A program made the position numbers and the translations under genes. Positions 34,248-43,444 of a stretch of 64,000 bases of DNA are shown piece by piece. The notes beneath the pieces were generated by a model. That model was not told where the DNA came from. It worked only from the letters and a program-made list of their open reading frames with translations, and searched no databases. Numbering within the stretch: the stretch's first letter is position 1; each line of letters starts with the position of its first letter. This DNA is from Bryobacterales bacterium KBS 96 (GTDB taxonomy: Bacteria > Acidobacteriota > Terriglobia > Bryobacterales > Bryobacteraceae): the NCBI GenBank assembly GCA_000381625.1, contig KB906767.1, positions 6,471,672 through 6,535,671 of the forward strand, read 5' to 3'.

Positions 34248-36443
34248 TTATGGAACCCGCGCCGTCAGGACCAGACCGTAGTGGCCCGGGAGAGCGCCAG
34301 TCGGCGCCTGAATTGCGCCGTTGCTGACGATGTATACCGACCCGGATAGCTGATTCGTCAGCTTCGTCCCGTCGGGAATGCTCAATTGATACGCGGGGAT
34401 AGAAACGGAGTGGCCGACGGTATCGTTGTTCAGAATCACAATCGCCCAACTACCAGCATCCCAGCGACCATAGCTGTACACCTTATCCGTGTCGTCAATC
34501 AGAAGGGTCTTGAAAGATCCATCCGTGAACGCGCTCACTTGCTTATGAACCTGAATCAAAGTCTTATAAAGCGTCAGCAGGTTTTGATTCCACGTATTGC
34601 TATCCCAATTGAATGTTCGACGATTATCCGGATCGTTATTGCCGGTTAACCCAACTTCATCGCCGTAGTAGATGGAAGGAGAGCCCAAGTAGGTCATTTG
34701 AAATAAGATGGCGAGCTTCATCTTCCACTCATCGCCGCCCGCGCGCCAAAGAAAACGTGCAGTATCGTGTGTACTCAGCGAGTTCATCATTGTTAGCTGG
34801 GTTGGCCTCGGATAATCCGCGAGCGTGCCTCGCAGCCACTGGTCGAACCCGGTTACGCTCAGGCATTGCCCGGCCTCCTCGCCATGGACGTTCTGGCAAT
34901 CGATCCATTTGGATACCGGAATGTTGAACCCGTTGTAGTTCATTACCGCATCCCATTCTTTGCCATTCATCCACGCATTTGCGTTCTGCCACTGCTCGCC
35001 GAGCATCAGCGCTTCCGGATTTACGCCCTTTACGTACTGCCGAATTTCCCGCCAGATCGCGTGATCGTCGACGCCGCCGCAACTGCCCGCATCGGGTTCG
35101 CTGCTGATTGTCACCAAATTGTCAGCCACGTCATAGCGCCAACCATCGGCGCTATAGGGAGGCTTCAAATAAGTCTGCATCACGGAATTGGTTCGGCGAT
35201 ATAGATCGTCACGCAAGCCCGAAGAACCGTAATTTAACTTCGGCAGGCTCGTATAACCACCCCAATCGCAATAGACTCCCGGCCAATTCAAAAACACATA
35301 GCGATCGGACCAAGTGCTGCTCCTGCTTTCAGCCGCGCCATCGGTTGTATACAAATGTTGCTGGTCGAACCACTGGCTGAAGGTGCTGGTGTGATTGAAC
35401 ACCCCGTCGAGCAATACCGCCATCCGGATATTGCCGCTACTGTGAGCCGTGCCGATCAGCTTCTCCAGATCCGCATTCGATCCAAAGTGCGGGTCCACGG
35501 TCGTGTAATCTTGCGTGTCGTACTTATGATTGCTTGGCGATTGGAAGATCGGGTTCAAATACAGGGCGGTCACGCCCAGAACGCCTTTCAGATAGGAATC
35601 GATCTTTGCAGTAATGCCGGCCAGATCGCCGCCAAAAAAATCGTCGCCAAAACCCGGTGTCTCGGGTGGCTCCGACCAGGAATTATGCTGATAGGCGCAG
35701 CGCCCGAAATACACGTAGCTGCCCTGCGGGCATTTGCCATTCACCGGCAGGACCGGCGAACTCGATCTGAACGGCAAGTTATTATTTGGGTTGCCGTCGT
35801 TGAAGCGGTCCGGGAAGATTTGGTAGTAAATTGCTCCCTTGGCCCATTGCGGCGTGTGGAAACCGGGAACGATCCAGAAATCTCCGGCGGAAGGCTCCGC
35901 GGAAGTGATGCCGCGGGCGTTCAGCCAAGCGGTCGCTGTTCCGTCGTTGATTTGGAAGCGGTAATACTTGAGCGATGCGGAAGGAGGCACTGTGCCTTGC
36001 CAGAAGTCGAACCTGCCCGTCGCGTCGCTTTTCACCCGGCTCAAAGCAATCCAGTGAAAGGAATTGTCGGCTGTATCGAAATATTTGATGTTGGCCGTTG
36101 TAATGTCTCCAGTAAACACGCGTAGCGTCAGCACGACAGGCGTGGCGCTGCCCGGTTCGGTTGGATTCATGTAAAGGGGCCCCTGATCGGAAAACAGGCC
36201 GTCCCATTCAACGTTGTTGTCGTTGTTGGCGCCCAGCAGGCGTTGTTGTTGCCAGCCGCCCAGAACCGCTATCAAAAGACCTGCCTGAATGCATTTGCGA
36301 AGCTTCGGACGGCGGACCCGCCTACCGTTATGAATTCCGGTCCAACCGCAGATCCTGTCTGACGGCGCGAATTTGTCAAGGCAAAAGGTTCTGAGAAGGT
36401 TGCGCACAACAGCCACCTCCGAGGCAAATTCTATGGCACGCAC
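34248..36443 (-). CDS. Secreted GH13 alpha-amylase-family hydrolase
   Basis: This 731-residue glucan hydrolase of the cyclomaltodextrinase/neopullulanase-like group has an N-terminal signal or anchor segment (IQAGLLIAVLGGW, near 53-65) and an N-terminal beta domain resembling CBM34 (FHWIALSRVKSDATGRFDFW). The (beta/alpha)8 barrel opens at AIYYQIFPDRFNDG and has the nucleophile in GWRYDVADN (Asp438), the acid/base in MLGEQWQ (Glu483) and the transition-state Asp in LSTHDTARF (Asp560). A C-terminal beta domain follows (WAIVILNNDTVGHSV). The long 50-residue N-terminus suggests the true start may be later. It probably degrades starch or maltodextrin in the periplasm or outside. Confidence 0.93.
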   Translation of the reverse strand: MRAIEFASEVAVVRNLLRTFCLDKFAPSDRICGWTGIHNGRRVRRPKLRKCIQAGLLIAVLGGWQQQRLLGANNDNNVEWDGLFSDQGPLYMNPTEPGSATPVVLTLRVFTGDITTANIKYFDTADNSFHWIALSRVKSDATGRFDFWQGTVPPSASLKYYRFQINDGTATAWLNARGITSAEPSAGDFWIVPGFHTPQWAKGAIYYQIFPDRFNDGNPNNNLPFRSSSPVLPVNGKCPQGSYVYFGRCAYQHNSWSEPPETPGFGDDFFGGDLAGITAKIDSYLKGVLGVTALYLNPIFQSPSNHKYDTQDYTTVDPHFGSNADLEKLIGTAHSSGNIRMAVLLDGVFNHTSTFSQWFDQQHLYTTDGAAESRSSTWSDRYVFLNWPGVYCDWGGYTSLPKLNYGSSGLRDDLYRRTNSVMQTYLKPPYSADGWRYDVADNLVTISSEPDAGSCGGVDDHAIWREIRQYVKGVNPEALMLGEQWQNANAWMNGKEWDAVMNYNGFNIPVSKWIDCQNVHGEEAGQCLSVTGFDQWLRGTLADYPRPTQLTMMNSLSTHDTARFLWRAGGDEWKMKLAILFQMTYLGSPSIYYGDEVGLTGNNDPDNRRTFNWDSNTWNQNLLTLYKTLIQVHKQVSAFTDGSFKTLLIDDTDKVYSYGRWDAGSWAIVILNNDTVGHSVSIPAYQLSIPDGTKLTNQLSGSVYIVSNGAIQAPTGALPGHYGLVLTARVP

Positions 36444-36666
36444 AAGGCCACCAAGGCTAACAGATTACCTCAAAGTTCGTCGGTAGGTACTCCACTCCGT
36501 TTGTGCTGCGTACGTACGATTACATCGCGTGAATCTACGGGTATGGGCCTGGCGATTTTCAAATGAATTGTCGAGCGGCCCGGAAACCCGAATTTTGAGT
36601 CGAATCTCACGCCAGGCAGGATTCAATATTTTCGTTTACCGACCCGCCCGGGTGGAGTAAATGACG

Positions 36667-37515
36667 CTATTCCGCCTTCTTGTAATAGCCGTAGGTGGAC
36701 GCTTTCCAGAGAAACCAATTCTCAACACAGTTAAGAACCAAGCCAAGCAATTTTTCCTTTGGCACGGTTGTGATGGCCTGCAGGCAGTGCTTCCGCTCGG
36801 TATGGTCCGGTCGAGCGACGACAATGACACCGTCGGAGACAATTTGGACCAGTTCATAATCGGTAACCGCGGCAACTGGCGTGGCATCGAGCACTACGTA
36901 ACTGAACCGGCCTCGCACTTCGTCGATGAGCGAGCGCCAGCGCTGCGAATCAAGCAATTCGGCTGGGTTTTCCATGCCGTCCCCAGCCGCCAGTATCCAT
37001 AGGTTCGGAAGTTCTTTGGTCCTTACGAGCGCGTCGTCAAGTGTCGCGCGTCCCGAAAGAACGTCGGACAATCCAGGCAAGGGCGGCAGGCCCAGCATCT
37101 CCGCGACTTTCGGCCTTCTGAGATCGGCATCAATCAACAGGATTGGTCCGTCACGCTTCAGGGCGAGAGCCGCCGCAAGGTTAATCGAGGTCACGGTCTT
37201 TCCATCGCCACTCGATGCACTGGTGATCACCAGGATCTTAGGTTTTTTCGGATGATGCAAAATTCTCGTACGAATGATGCGGTACTGCTCCGCCGCAGTC
37301 GAGTGTTCCTCCTCAAACGGGAAAATCGGGTCGAGAGCCGAAAGCCGTAACGGAACGACGCGCGACGGCAGTTCCGGTGGGCAGAAATTTCGAAGAGGCT
37401 CGTCGCGGCGATTTCGGTCCGCGGCTCGAACTTCTTCCAACCGGACACTCCGTGTCGAGATGTCCTCGAGATCCAGCAGATCTGTTTTTTTAATGACGTC
37501 GAAAATCTTGCTCAT
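36667..37515 (-). CDS. CpsD/CapB-like polysaccharide tyrosine kinase
   Basis: This 282-residue BY-kinase catalytic protein starts at ATG 37515 (MSKIFDVIKKTD), overlapping the stop of the upstream ATPase as ATGA. It has Walker A (SASSGDGKTVTSINLA), Walker A' (LLIDADLRRPKVAEML) and Walker B (YVVLDATPVAAVTD). The C-terminal tail YGYYKKAE is a short tyrosine cluster of the kind that is autophosphorylated. It works with the Wzz-like co-polymerase at 38592, here split from the kinase, to control chain length and export in exopolysaccharide synthesis. Confidence 0.93.
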   Translation of the reverse strand: MSKIFDVIKKTDLLDLEDISTRSVRLEEVRAADRNRRDEPLRNFCPPELPSRVVPLRLSALDPIFPFEEEHSTAAEQYRIIRTRILHHPKKPKILVITSASSGDGKTVTSINLAAALALKRDGPILLIDADLRRPKVAEMLGLPPLPGLSDVLSGRATLDDALVRTKELPNLWILAAGDGMENPAELLDSQRWRSLIDEVRGRFSYVVLDATPVAAVTDYELVQIVSDGVIVVARPDHTERKHCLQAITTVPKEKLLGLVLNCVENWFLWKASTYGYYKKAE

Positions 37516-38513
37516 TTTGTTCCCATACTTGGCGCCGAACTGAACCAATTGGTCCACCTGAAGAATTTAGTAGTTTTTCTTTCACTAGGCATATACCGCT
37601 GGAGCGATTTGAAGTCCAGCGGCGCCGCATCCGGCACTAGAGGAGCCGCCGCTCGTGCCGATGGCGCTGGTTGTGCCGCACGAAGGGCGGCGGGTTGTTC
37701 ATCGCCGGGAAGATGCAAGTCCGCGATTACCTCCCGAATTTCTTCCGGCCCCACCCGTTTGCCGCCTACACCGAAAGCGTTTGTCAATGCAGAGTCGCAC
37801 ATGACATTGATAACTCGGGGAGTGCCTCTGGAGGATTCGGCGATCAGGGCAATCGCACTTTCGGAAAACGGCATGGCTTCCTTGCCGCCGGCCCGGGCCC
37901 ATCGCGATTCGATATAACGCTTCACGTCCTGGCGCTCCAGCGGATCTAGGCTCAAACGAACCGCGATTCGCTGTTTCAATTGCCGCATTGCGGTAACGTC
38001 GAGAAGCAGCTTCAACTCTTGCTGGCCTGCAAGAATAACCTGCAGCAGTTTTTCTTCCGATGTCTCGAAATTTGAGAGCAGCCGGACTTCTTCAATTAGA
38101 TCGGACGTCAGTAGATGGGCCTCATCCACCACCAGGACGGACGTCTTTCCCTCGCGATAAGCCTTAAGCAAAAGCTTTTTTAGAAGGAAGAGCCGCGCGG
38201 CCTTGCTTGACGGAATATCCGTCACGCCGAAATCGATCAGAAGATACTCCAGGAATTCCGCCGCGGTCAGCGTAGGATTCACAATCACGCTGAAATGGGC
38301 GCAGGTTGCAGGAATGGACTGGAGAAGTTTTTTGACCAGCGTTGTCTTGCCGGTTCCGGCTTCGCCGATCAGAACCAGAAACCCCTTTCTCGCCGTGACA
38401 GCAAACAGCAACCCCGCAAGTGCTTCGCGGTGTTTGGGCGTCAGGAATAGAAAGCGAGGGTCGGGTGTCAGCGAAAACGGATTTGCTTCCAGACCAAAGT
38501 GCTCTAAATACAT
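37512..38513 (-). CDS. ExeA-like AAA+ ATPase of the exopolysaccharide locus
   Basis: This 333-residue ATPase of the ExeA/general-secretion type is found beside exopolysaccharide and exosortase (XrtA-associated) loci. It has the signature start MYLEHFGLEANPFSLTPDPR, Walker A GEAGTGKTTLVKK, Walker B SVLVVDEAHLL, the sensor region (VILAGQQELKLLL) and RGTPRVINVMCDSAL near the end of the AAA+ domain. The Pro/Ala-rich tail is variable. It sits between the Wzz-like gene and the CpsD-like gene on the same strand as a three-gene operon. No exosortase is in the window. Confidence 0.92.
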   Translation of the reverse strand: MYLEHFGLEANPFSLTPDPRFLFLTPKHREALAGLLFAVTARKGFLVLIGEAGTGKTTLVKKLLQSIPATCAHFSVIVNPTLTAAEFLEYLLIDFGVTDIPSSKAARLFLLKKLLLKAYREGKTSVLVVDEAHLLTSDLIEEVRLLSNFETSEEKLLQVILAGQQELKLLLDVTAMRQLKQRIAVRLSLDPLERQDVKRYIESRWARAGGKEAMPFSESAIALIAESSRGTPRVINVMCDSALTNAFGVGGKRVGPEEIREVIADLHLPGDEQPAALRAAQPAPSARAAAPLVPDAAPLDFKSLQRYMPSERKTTKFFRWTNWFSSAPSMGTK

Positions 38514-38591
38514 GCCAAATATCCACTCCCAATTCGGGCCGAGCCGGCCGCCGGCAACATGACGTCTAAGAGGATGACAATTCTTTTATAA

Positions 38592-40172
38592 TTAGGAAAC
38601 ATTTAGCGCCTTCCGGTCGTGACTCATCTGAATTACGGGAACACGGCCCAGAATCACCGTGCCGAATGGGAGCTCCCATTCGCCCAAAAGCTCTTGTTTG
38701 CGGTATTCAAGACCGAATCCAAGTAGCAGCCCGATAGCCAGTCCCACGATGCTCCCAACGGTGGTCAAGGCCGCGCGCTGAGGTTTGAACGGCTTTTGCG
38801 GCGCGCGAGCCGGATCGATGATGTTAAACCGTTCGGACTTTTTTGAGCGTTCCATGTCGGTTGCCACTCCGGCCGCCAGTTTCTTATCAAGCAGCGATTT
38901 GTAGTTGGCCTGTGAAATTTGATAATCGCGGGTGAGTGCGGCCATTTCCTGCTCTACGATGGGAAGCCGGTTTGTCCGTGATTCAGCGCTCGCAATTTGG
39001 CCGATTAAATTTTCCCGCGCCTTTGTTGCCGCTTCCAGATTTCGCTTTGTCGCGATCAACTGAGTACGAAGCCCTGCAATTCGTTCCCGGTCGCGCAGCA
39101 ATTCGGGCGTGACGACCACCTGTTGGCCGGAAGCTGCTTGCCGATTCGCATTGGATCCATCGGAATTCGTCGATGGCTTCGGCGCGTTTGCGAGTTCCAC
39201 CTGCTCGTCTCGCTTTGCGATTGCAAGTTCCCGCTCCGCTTCCTGTACGTCAGGATGGTTCGGCGTGTATCTCGTGCGGAGTGCCTGGAGTTTCGACTCC
39301 AGCAATTCCACGTTCGTCTTAGGCCTGCTTGAATCGCCGATGAGCAGCGCCGAACCGTGCGCTTTCGGCTGGAGGCTTCGTACAAGAGCGGCCTCCTCCG
39401 ATTCCGCCGAGGACAAGGTCGTTTCCAACATCATCTTGTCGTTCTGTCCTCGGTTGATCGCATCCTGAGCGCCCTGAAGCTGTACACGCATGTCGCCGAG
39501 GGCGGTGAGAATGGAATTTTCCTGCTGCGGCAACTCTCCGTTGTGCTGGAGTTTGAACTGCGAGACCTTAGCCTCCTGCTCGTCAAGGCTCCGCTTCGCT
39601 TCGTCGAGCTGATTGTCCAAGAACTGTACGGTGCCCTCGGCCTGATTCTCGCGGGACCGATAATTTTCCGCTACGTAGAGCCCGGCGAGCCGGTTCGCTA
39701 CTTCGGCAATTGTCTTCGGGTCGGTTCCCTGATAGCTCAACCTAAATGCCGCCATTCTTCCGCCTGTCCAGCTATGTTCGACTGTTACGTTGATGTCCTT
39801 GCGCATCTGCTGAACGATTTCGTCCTCGGTCAACCGCTGCCTTTGCTGTGGATAGAGGTTGTAACTGTTAATGATCTTGAGCAGACGAGTCCGACTCATA
39901 ATGTCCTGGCTTATCAAGGCGAGCCGATCGGCGATGTCCGACCCGACGGTGGAGCTTACGAAGTTTTCAGGAATCCGTTGGGGATCTACTAATACCAGGA
40001 CCTCTGCCTTGTAAACAGCCTGCAATCTCTGCACAACTACTGCTGTGAGGGCTGAAATCACAAGCCAGACGGCAATGGCGAGCCGCCGGCGTTTCCACAG
40101 CATCCGCGCAATCGAGAGCGGCGAGAATTCCGGTGAGGTAGAAGTCGCTTGGGTCTTAGTAGTGGTAGGCAT
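38592..40172 (-). CDS. Wzz/GumC-like chain-length co-polymerase
   Basis: This 526-residue inner-membrane protein has the Wzz topology: a first transmembrane helix near residues 30-50 (LAIAVWLVISALTAVVV), a large periplasmic coiled-coil domain (LDNQLDEAKRSLDEQEAKVSQ, later ALTRDYQISQANYKSLLDKK), and a second transmembrane helix near 480-500 (TVGSIVGLAIGLLLGFGLEY) preceded by the Pro-rich PARAPQKPFKPQ. It sets polymer length with the CpsD-like kinase downstream. The cytoplasmic kinase is separate, as in Gram-positive and many acidobacterial systems. Confidence 0.93.
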   Translation of the reverse strand: MPTTTKTQATSTSPEFSPLSIARMLWKRRRLAIAVWLVISALTAVVVQRLQAVYKAEVLVLVDPQRIPENFVSSTVGSDIADRLALISQDIMSRTRLLKIINSYNLYPQQRQRLTEDEIVQQMRKDINVTVEHSWTGGRMAAFRLSYQGTDPKTIAEVANRLAGLYVAENYRSRENQAEGTVQFLDNQLDEAKRSLDEQEAKVSQFKLQHNGELPQQENSILTALGDMRVQLQGAQDAINRGQNDKMMLETTLSSAESEEAALVRSLQPKAHGSALLIGDSSRPKTNVELLESKLQALRTRYTPNHPDVQEAERELAIAKRDEQVELANAPKPSTNSDGSNANRQAASGQQVVVTPELLRDRERIAGLRTQLIATKRNLEAATKARENLIGQIASAESRTNRLPIVEQEMAALTRDYQISQANYKSLLDKKLAAGVATDMERSKKSERFNIIDPARAPQKPFKPQRAALTTVGSIVGLAIGLLLGFGLEYRKQELLGEWELPFGTVILGRVPVIQMSHDRKALNVS

Positions 40173-40182
40173 ATCCCTAGAG

Positions 40183-40196
40183 TGAGCGATCGCTCA
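40183..40196. promoter_or_regulatory. 14-bp perfect palindrome before the Wzz-like gene
   Basis: TGAGCGATCGCTCA lies 11-24 nt upstream of the ATG at 40172, overlapping the translation-initiation region. It could be an operator, or an RNA hairpin limiting translation of the exopolysaccharide operon. Confidence 0.45.
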
Positions 40197-41243
40197 TAAC
40201 CAAAAGTATTGTTTGCTTTTCCTACAAGAAGCACAGGACGGGCCAAACGTGGGGTGGCAAGCCTCCCCTTTCACGCATCAGTGCCCGAAAGTTGAAAAAC
40301 GTCTAAATTACAGCATCCAGAGCCAGCGATATTCGGAGGACATCTGTAAAAGGCAAACGATCATTACGGGAACTATTCCAAATTGAGCAGACTGTTTCCG
40401 ATATTTTGGTACGGCGCTTGGTTCTTGTTGACAGTTATCACTCAGTGCAGTTGCTTCGCTCACGCCTCTTTATCAGGAATCAAGACCAGCGTATTCGCAT
40501 AGAACTAGAACACCAAGTCAGGGCCCGGCAACCAAACGAATTCCTAACTTTCTTCAGAAAAACTTTGTACGCTTTCGGCGTTGTTCTTGATCTACGGTAA
40601 TTCCGCGCGGCGCCGACAACGCTCTCGGGCCATTCGGAAGGCAAAAGGTCGATCAGGGAATGTCGAACACAAGAAGAGCTGCGAAAGGTGCGGCAAAACA
40701 ACCAAAAATTGGCAATTCTCCGAGCAGAACAGCGGTCGTTTAAGTACTATACATACCGGGATATCGGTTTTAGCTACTGCTGATCACTAACAGTTTACGA
40801 AGCCTGGAATTGAAAGTCGGCGATCCGCTCAGGCGAATTTGCGATCTGCTGAATCACCCGTGCTCGATCGATGGCGCGGTAAACGGACTCACGGACCGGA
40901 TACGGCTCGTGGGCATGGGCATTTTAGGAATAAAGGGGAATCTGTATGTTGACTGAATGGCTCCGGCAGTTAAGCGTCAGCTTGCTGTCTTCATGATTTC
41001 TTAGCCGTGCGGACCAAACCGGTCCGGCGCGGCGTATTCAATTCGGCTTTCCGCGGCGTGTGTGTTTTGTTGGGATATTCCCGCAATATGCGTGTGCCGA
41101 GTTTTGGCGCCGGTCTCCATCGGTTGGGCGGATCTACCTGCCCACACCGTTGTTTTGCCGGCCCTTTACCCAAGCAAAAGCAAGTATGTATCGACGGCCG
41201 GACGAGGATAGGCGCCTCTGAGGACACGTGAATTGGAGTTTCG
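40197..41243. other. Large divergent intergenic region of the EPS locus
   Basis: About 1 kb without a supportable gene separates the Wzz operon (minus) from the secreted cohesin gene (plus). Several short open frames (for example 40406-40600) show no motif. It should contain the promoters of both transcription units. A good ribosome-binding site (TTGGAGTTTCG) precedes 41244. Confidence 0.4.
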
Positions 41244-43385
41244 ATGTTGAGAGCAAACGAAAAGAACAGATATTTCGGGAATAAGCTAAGGACGATTCTT
41301 CTGGCGGCATGTGTCTTGAGCTGCATTGGCGCGGTGTCCGCATCCGCGCAGCAAGTAGGCCTTGCGCTTAACTCCGGGAGCGGCAGTCGGGGTGGTCGAG
41401 TGACGCTTAACGTCTCGCTCAGCGATTCGGGCGGCGCGCAGCCGGCCAGCTTGGAATGGAGCATGAAGTATTCCGCTACCGACATCACCGGCATCACCGT
41501 TTCGGCCGGCCCGGCGGCCTCGGCGGCGGAGAAAAGCATCCTGTGTAACAGCGGCGGTGGCAGCACCACCTGCATCCTCTCCGGTCTCAACTTCGGCGCC
41601 ATCTCCCCGGGGATTGTGGCCACCGCCACCTTCCAGATTTCGTCGGGCACGCAGAGCTCCAGCATTCCCATTCAGGTTGCAAATACATTTGCGGCGAGTG
41701 GTGATGGCTCCGCGATTTCCGCGTCGGGGACTAGTGGAACCATTTCGTTTGGAACGCAGACCGTCCTTTCCGGGTTTTCCTGTTCTCCCGGCAGCGTGAA
41801 TACTCCCGGTACGGTGACATGCACCGTGTCGATCGGCGGCGCGGCGCCATCCGTTGCCTTCCCGGTATCGCTGTCGACCAACAATGCCAGCGTAACCGGG
41901 CCTGGAAGCGTCAGCATCGGAGCCGGCAGCACAAGCGCCAACTTTACGGTAAATGTTGCGAAAGTTTTGCAGAATGCCACGGCGACGCTGACGGCAACCG
42001 CTTCAGGCGTCAGCAAGACGTTTTCGCTCAATCTGGCGGCGGCGGGCTCATCGTCGCCGCCGCCCTCGGTAAGCCTCTCTTCCTTGTCCTGCACGCCGTC
42101 AACTCTCGGTTCCGGCGCGTCTACGCTGTGTACGGCTACGCTGACAGGCGTCACGGGATCGACCATTTCCCTTGGCCTGAAAACAAGCAATAGTTTGATT
42201 AACATACCGTCGAGCGTTTCGGTTGCCGCGGGTTCATTGTCGGCCAAATTCACTGCCACGGCGGGAACCGTAACATCGAACCAGATCGGCACGTTAACGG
42301 CGGCCTATGGGGGAATTTCGAAAGCATTCACACTCAGCCTTGCGCGTGCTGTTGCTTCGCAAACGACAAACGTGTTTTCAGCGAGTTCGGTTCCGGGGAC
42401 CGTTACGGATGGCGACAACAACTCCGTCGAACTGGGGATGAAGTTCCGGTCCGATATTGCCGGCACGGTGACGGGTATCCGTTTTTATAAAGGGCCCTAC
42501 AACAATGGGACTCATACCGGTCATCTGTGGACTAAATCGGGTTCATTATTGGGAACGGTTACATTCCCGAATGAATCATCGTCGGGATGGCAGCAGGCGA
42601 ACTTCGCCACGCCGATCTCGATTCAAGCCAACACGACATACATCGTTTCTTATTACGCGCCAAGCGGCCACTACTCGTCGGACCAAAACTTCTTCAGGTC
42701 GGCTGTCGACTCCGCGCCTCTCCATGGGCTTCAGGATGGCGCCGATGGTTCCAATGGGGTTTATCGCTACGGCTCCAGCGGCTTTCCGAATCTGAGCTGG
42801 AACGCGAGCAACTACTGGGTGGACCTTGTCTTTAGTTCGGTCGTGGGGAGCGGCATCCAAACGTCCGGATCCTCCTCTGCTTCGGGGACGCTATCGGCCT
42901 CCCTCTGGCCCCCTCAGACAATTCCTACAATCACAAGCGCCTCCGACTCCCAATCTGTTGAATTGGGGATGAAATTCCGCTCCGATGTGGCCGGAACGAT
43001 AACAGGAATCCGGTTCTACAAGGGGGCGGGAAACACCGGAACTCATGTCGGACACATCTGGTCGAGCAATGGTGCTCTTCTTGCAAGCGTCACCTTTACG
43101 CAGGAAACGTCATCCGGCTGGCAGCAGGCCGGTCTTGCAAAACCCGTCGCGATTCAGCCCAACACGACGTATGTGGTTTCTTATTTTGCTCCGAATGGGC
43201 ATTATGCGGCGAATATTCAGTTCTTCGGTAGATCTGCCGATGACGCTCCACTGCACGCGCCCGCCGACGGACAGAGCGGAGGAAACGGAGTTTTCACATA
43301 CGGCGCCTCTGGGTTTCCGAATCAAACTTGGAATGCAAGCAATTATTGGGTGGATGTAGTGTTTGCGGCGGGAGGTGACAAGTGA
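41244..43385 (+). CDS. Secreted cohesin-bearing protein with two DUF4082 domains
   Basis: This 713-residue exported protein has a signal peptide (TILLAACVLSCIGAVSASAQ). A cohesin-like domain follows (about 38-160: QVGLALNSGSGSRGGRVTLN, SLEWSMKYSATDITGITV, NFGAISPGIVATATFQI), then two Ig-like/BIG segments (about 170-360) with repeats FSCSPGSVNTPGTVTC and LSCTPSTLGSGASTLC. Two DUF4082 repeats follow (about 375-530 and 550-710), each with VELGMKFRSD, GWQQA, NTTY-VSY-AP-GHY and WNASNYWVD. DUF4082 domains are thought to bind carbohydrate. It overlaps the next gene, whose product carries a dockerin, so the two are probably partners in the extracellular polysaccharide layer. Confidence 0.8.
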   Translation: MLRANEKNRYFGNKLRTILLAACVLSCIGAVSASAQQVGLALNSGSGSRGGRVTLNVSLSDSGGAQPASLEWSMKYSATDITGITVSAGPAASAAEKSILCNSGGGSTTCILSGLNFGAISPGIVATATFQISSGTQSSSIPIQVANTFAASGDGSAISASGTSGTISFGTQTVLSGFSCSPGSVNTPGTVTCTVSIGGAAPSVAFPVSLSTNNASVTGPGSVSIGAGSTSANFTVNVAKVLQNATATLTATASGVSKTFSLNLAAAGSSSPPPSVSLSSLSCTPSTLGSGASTLCTATLTGVTGSTISLGLKTSNSLINIPSSVSVAAGSLSAKFTATAGTVTSNQIGTLTAAYGGISKAFTLSLARAVASQTTNVFSASSVPGTVTDGDNNSVELGMKFRSDIAGTVTGIRFYKGPYNNGTHTGHLWTKSGSLLGTVTFPNESSSGWQQANFATPISIQANTTYIVSYYAPSGHYSSDQNFFRSAVDSAPLHGLQDGADGSNGVYRYGSSGFPNLSWNASNYWVDLVFSSVVGSGIQTSGSSSASGTLSASLWPPQTIPTITSASDSQSVELGMKFRSDVAGTITGIRFYKGAGNTGTHVGHIWSSNGALLASVTFTQETSSGWQQAGLAKPVAIQPNTTYVVSYFAPNGHYAANIQFFGRSADDAPLHAPADGQSGGNGVFTYGASGFPNQTWNASNYWVDVVFAAGGDK

Positions 43386-43444
43386 TAGGAAACAAGCGCA
43401 GATCGAGCCCCCGGCAAATTTTCGCTTTTATTTGGAGAATATTA

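Noticed and set aside
35355-36125. Open frame of 256 codons on the plus strand
   Set aside because: It is antisense to the N-terminal half of the GH13 enzyme, where the sense strand has conserved barrel motifs.
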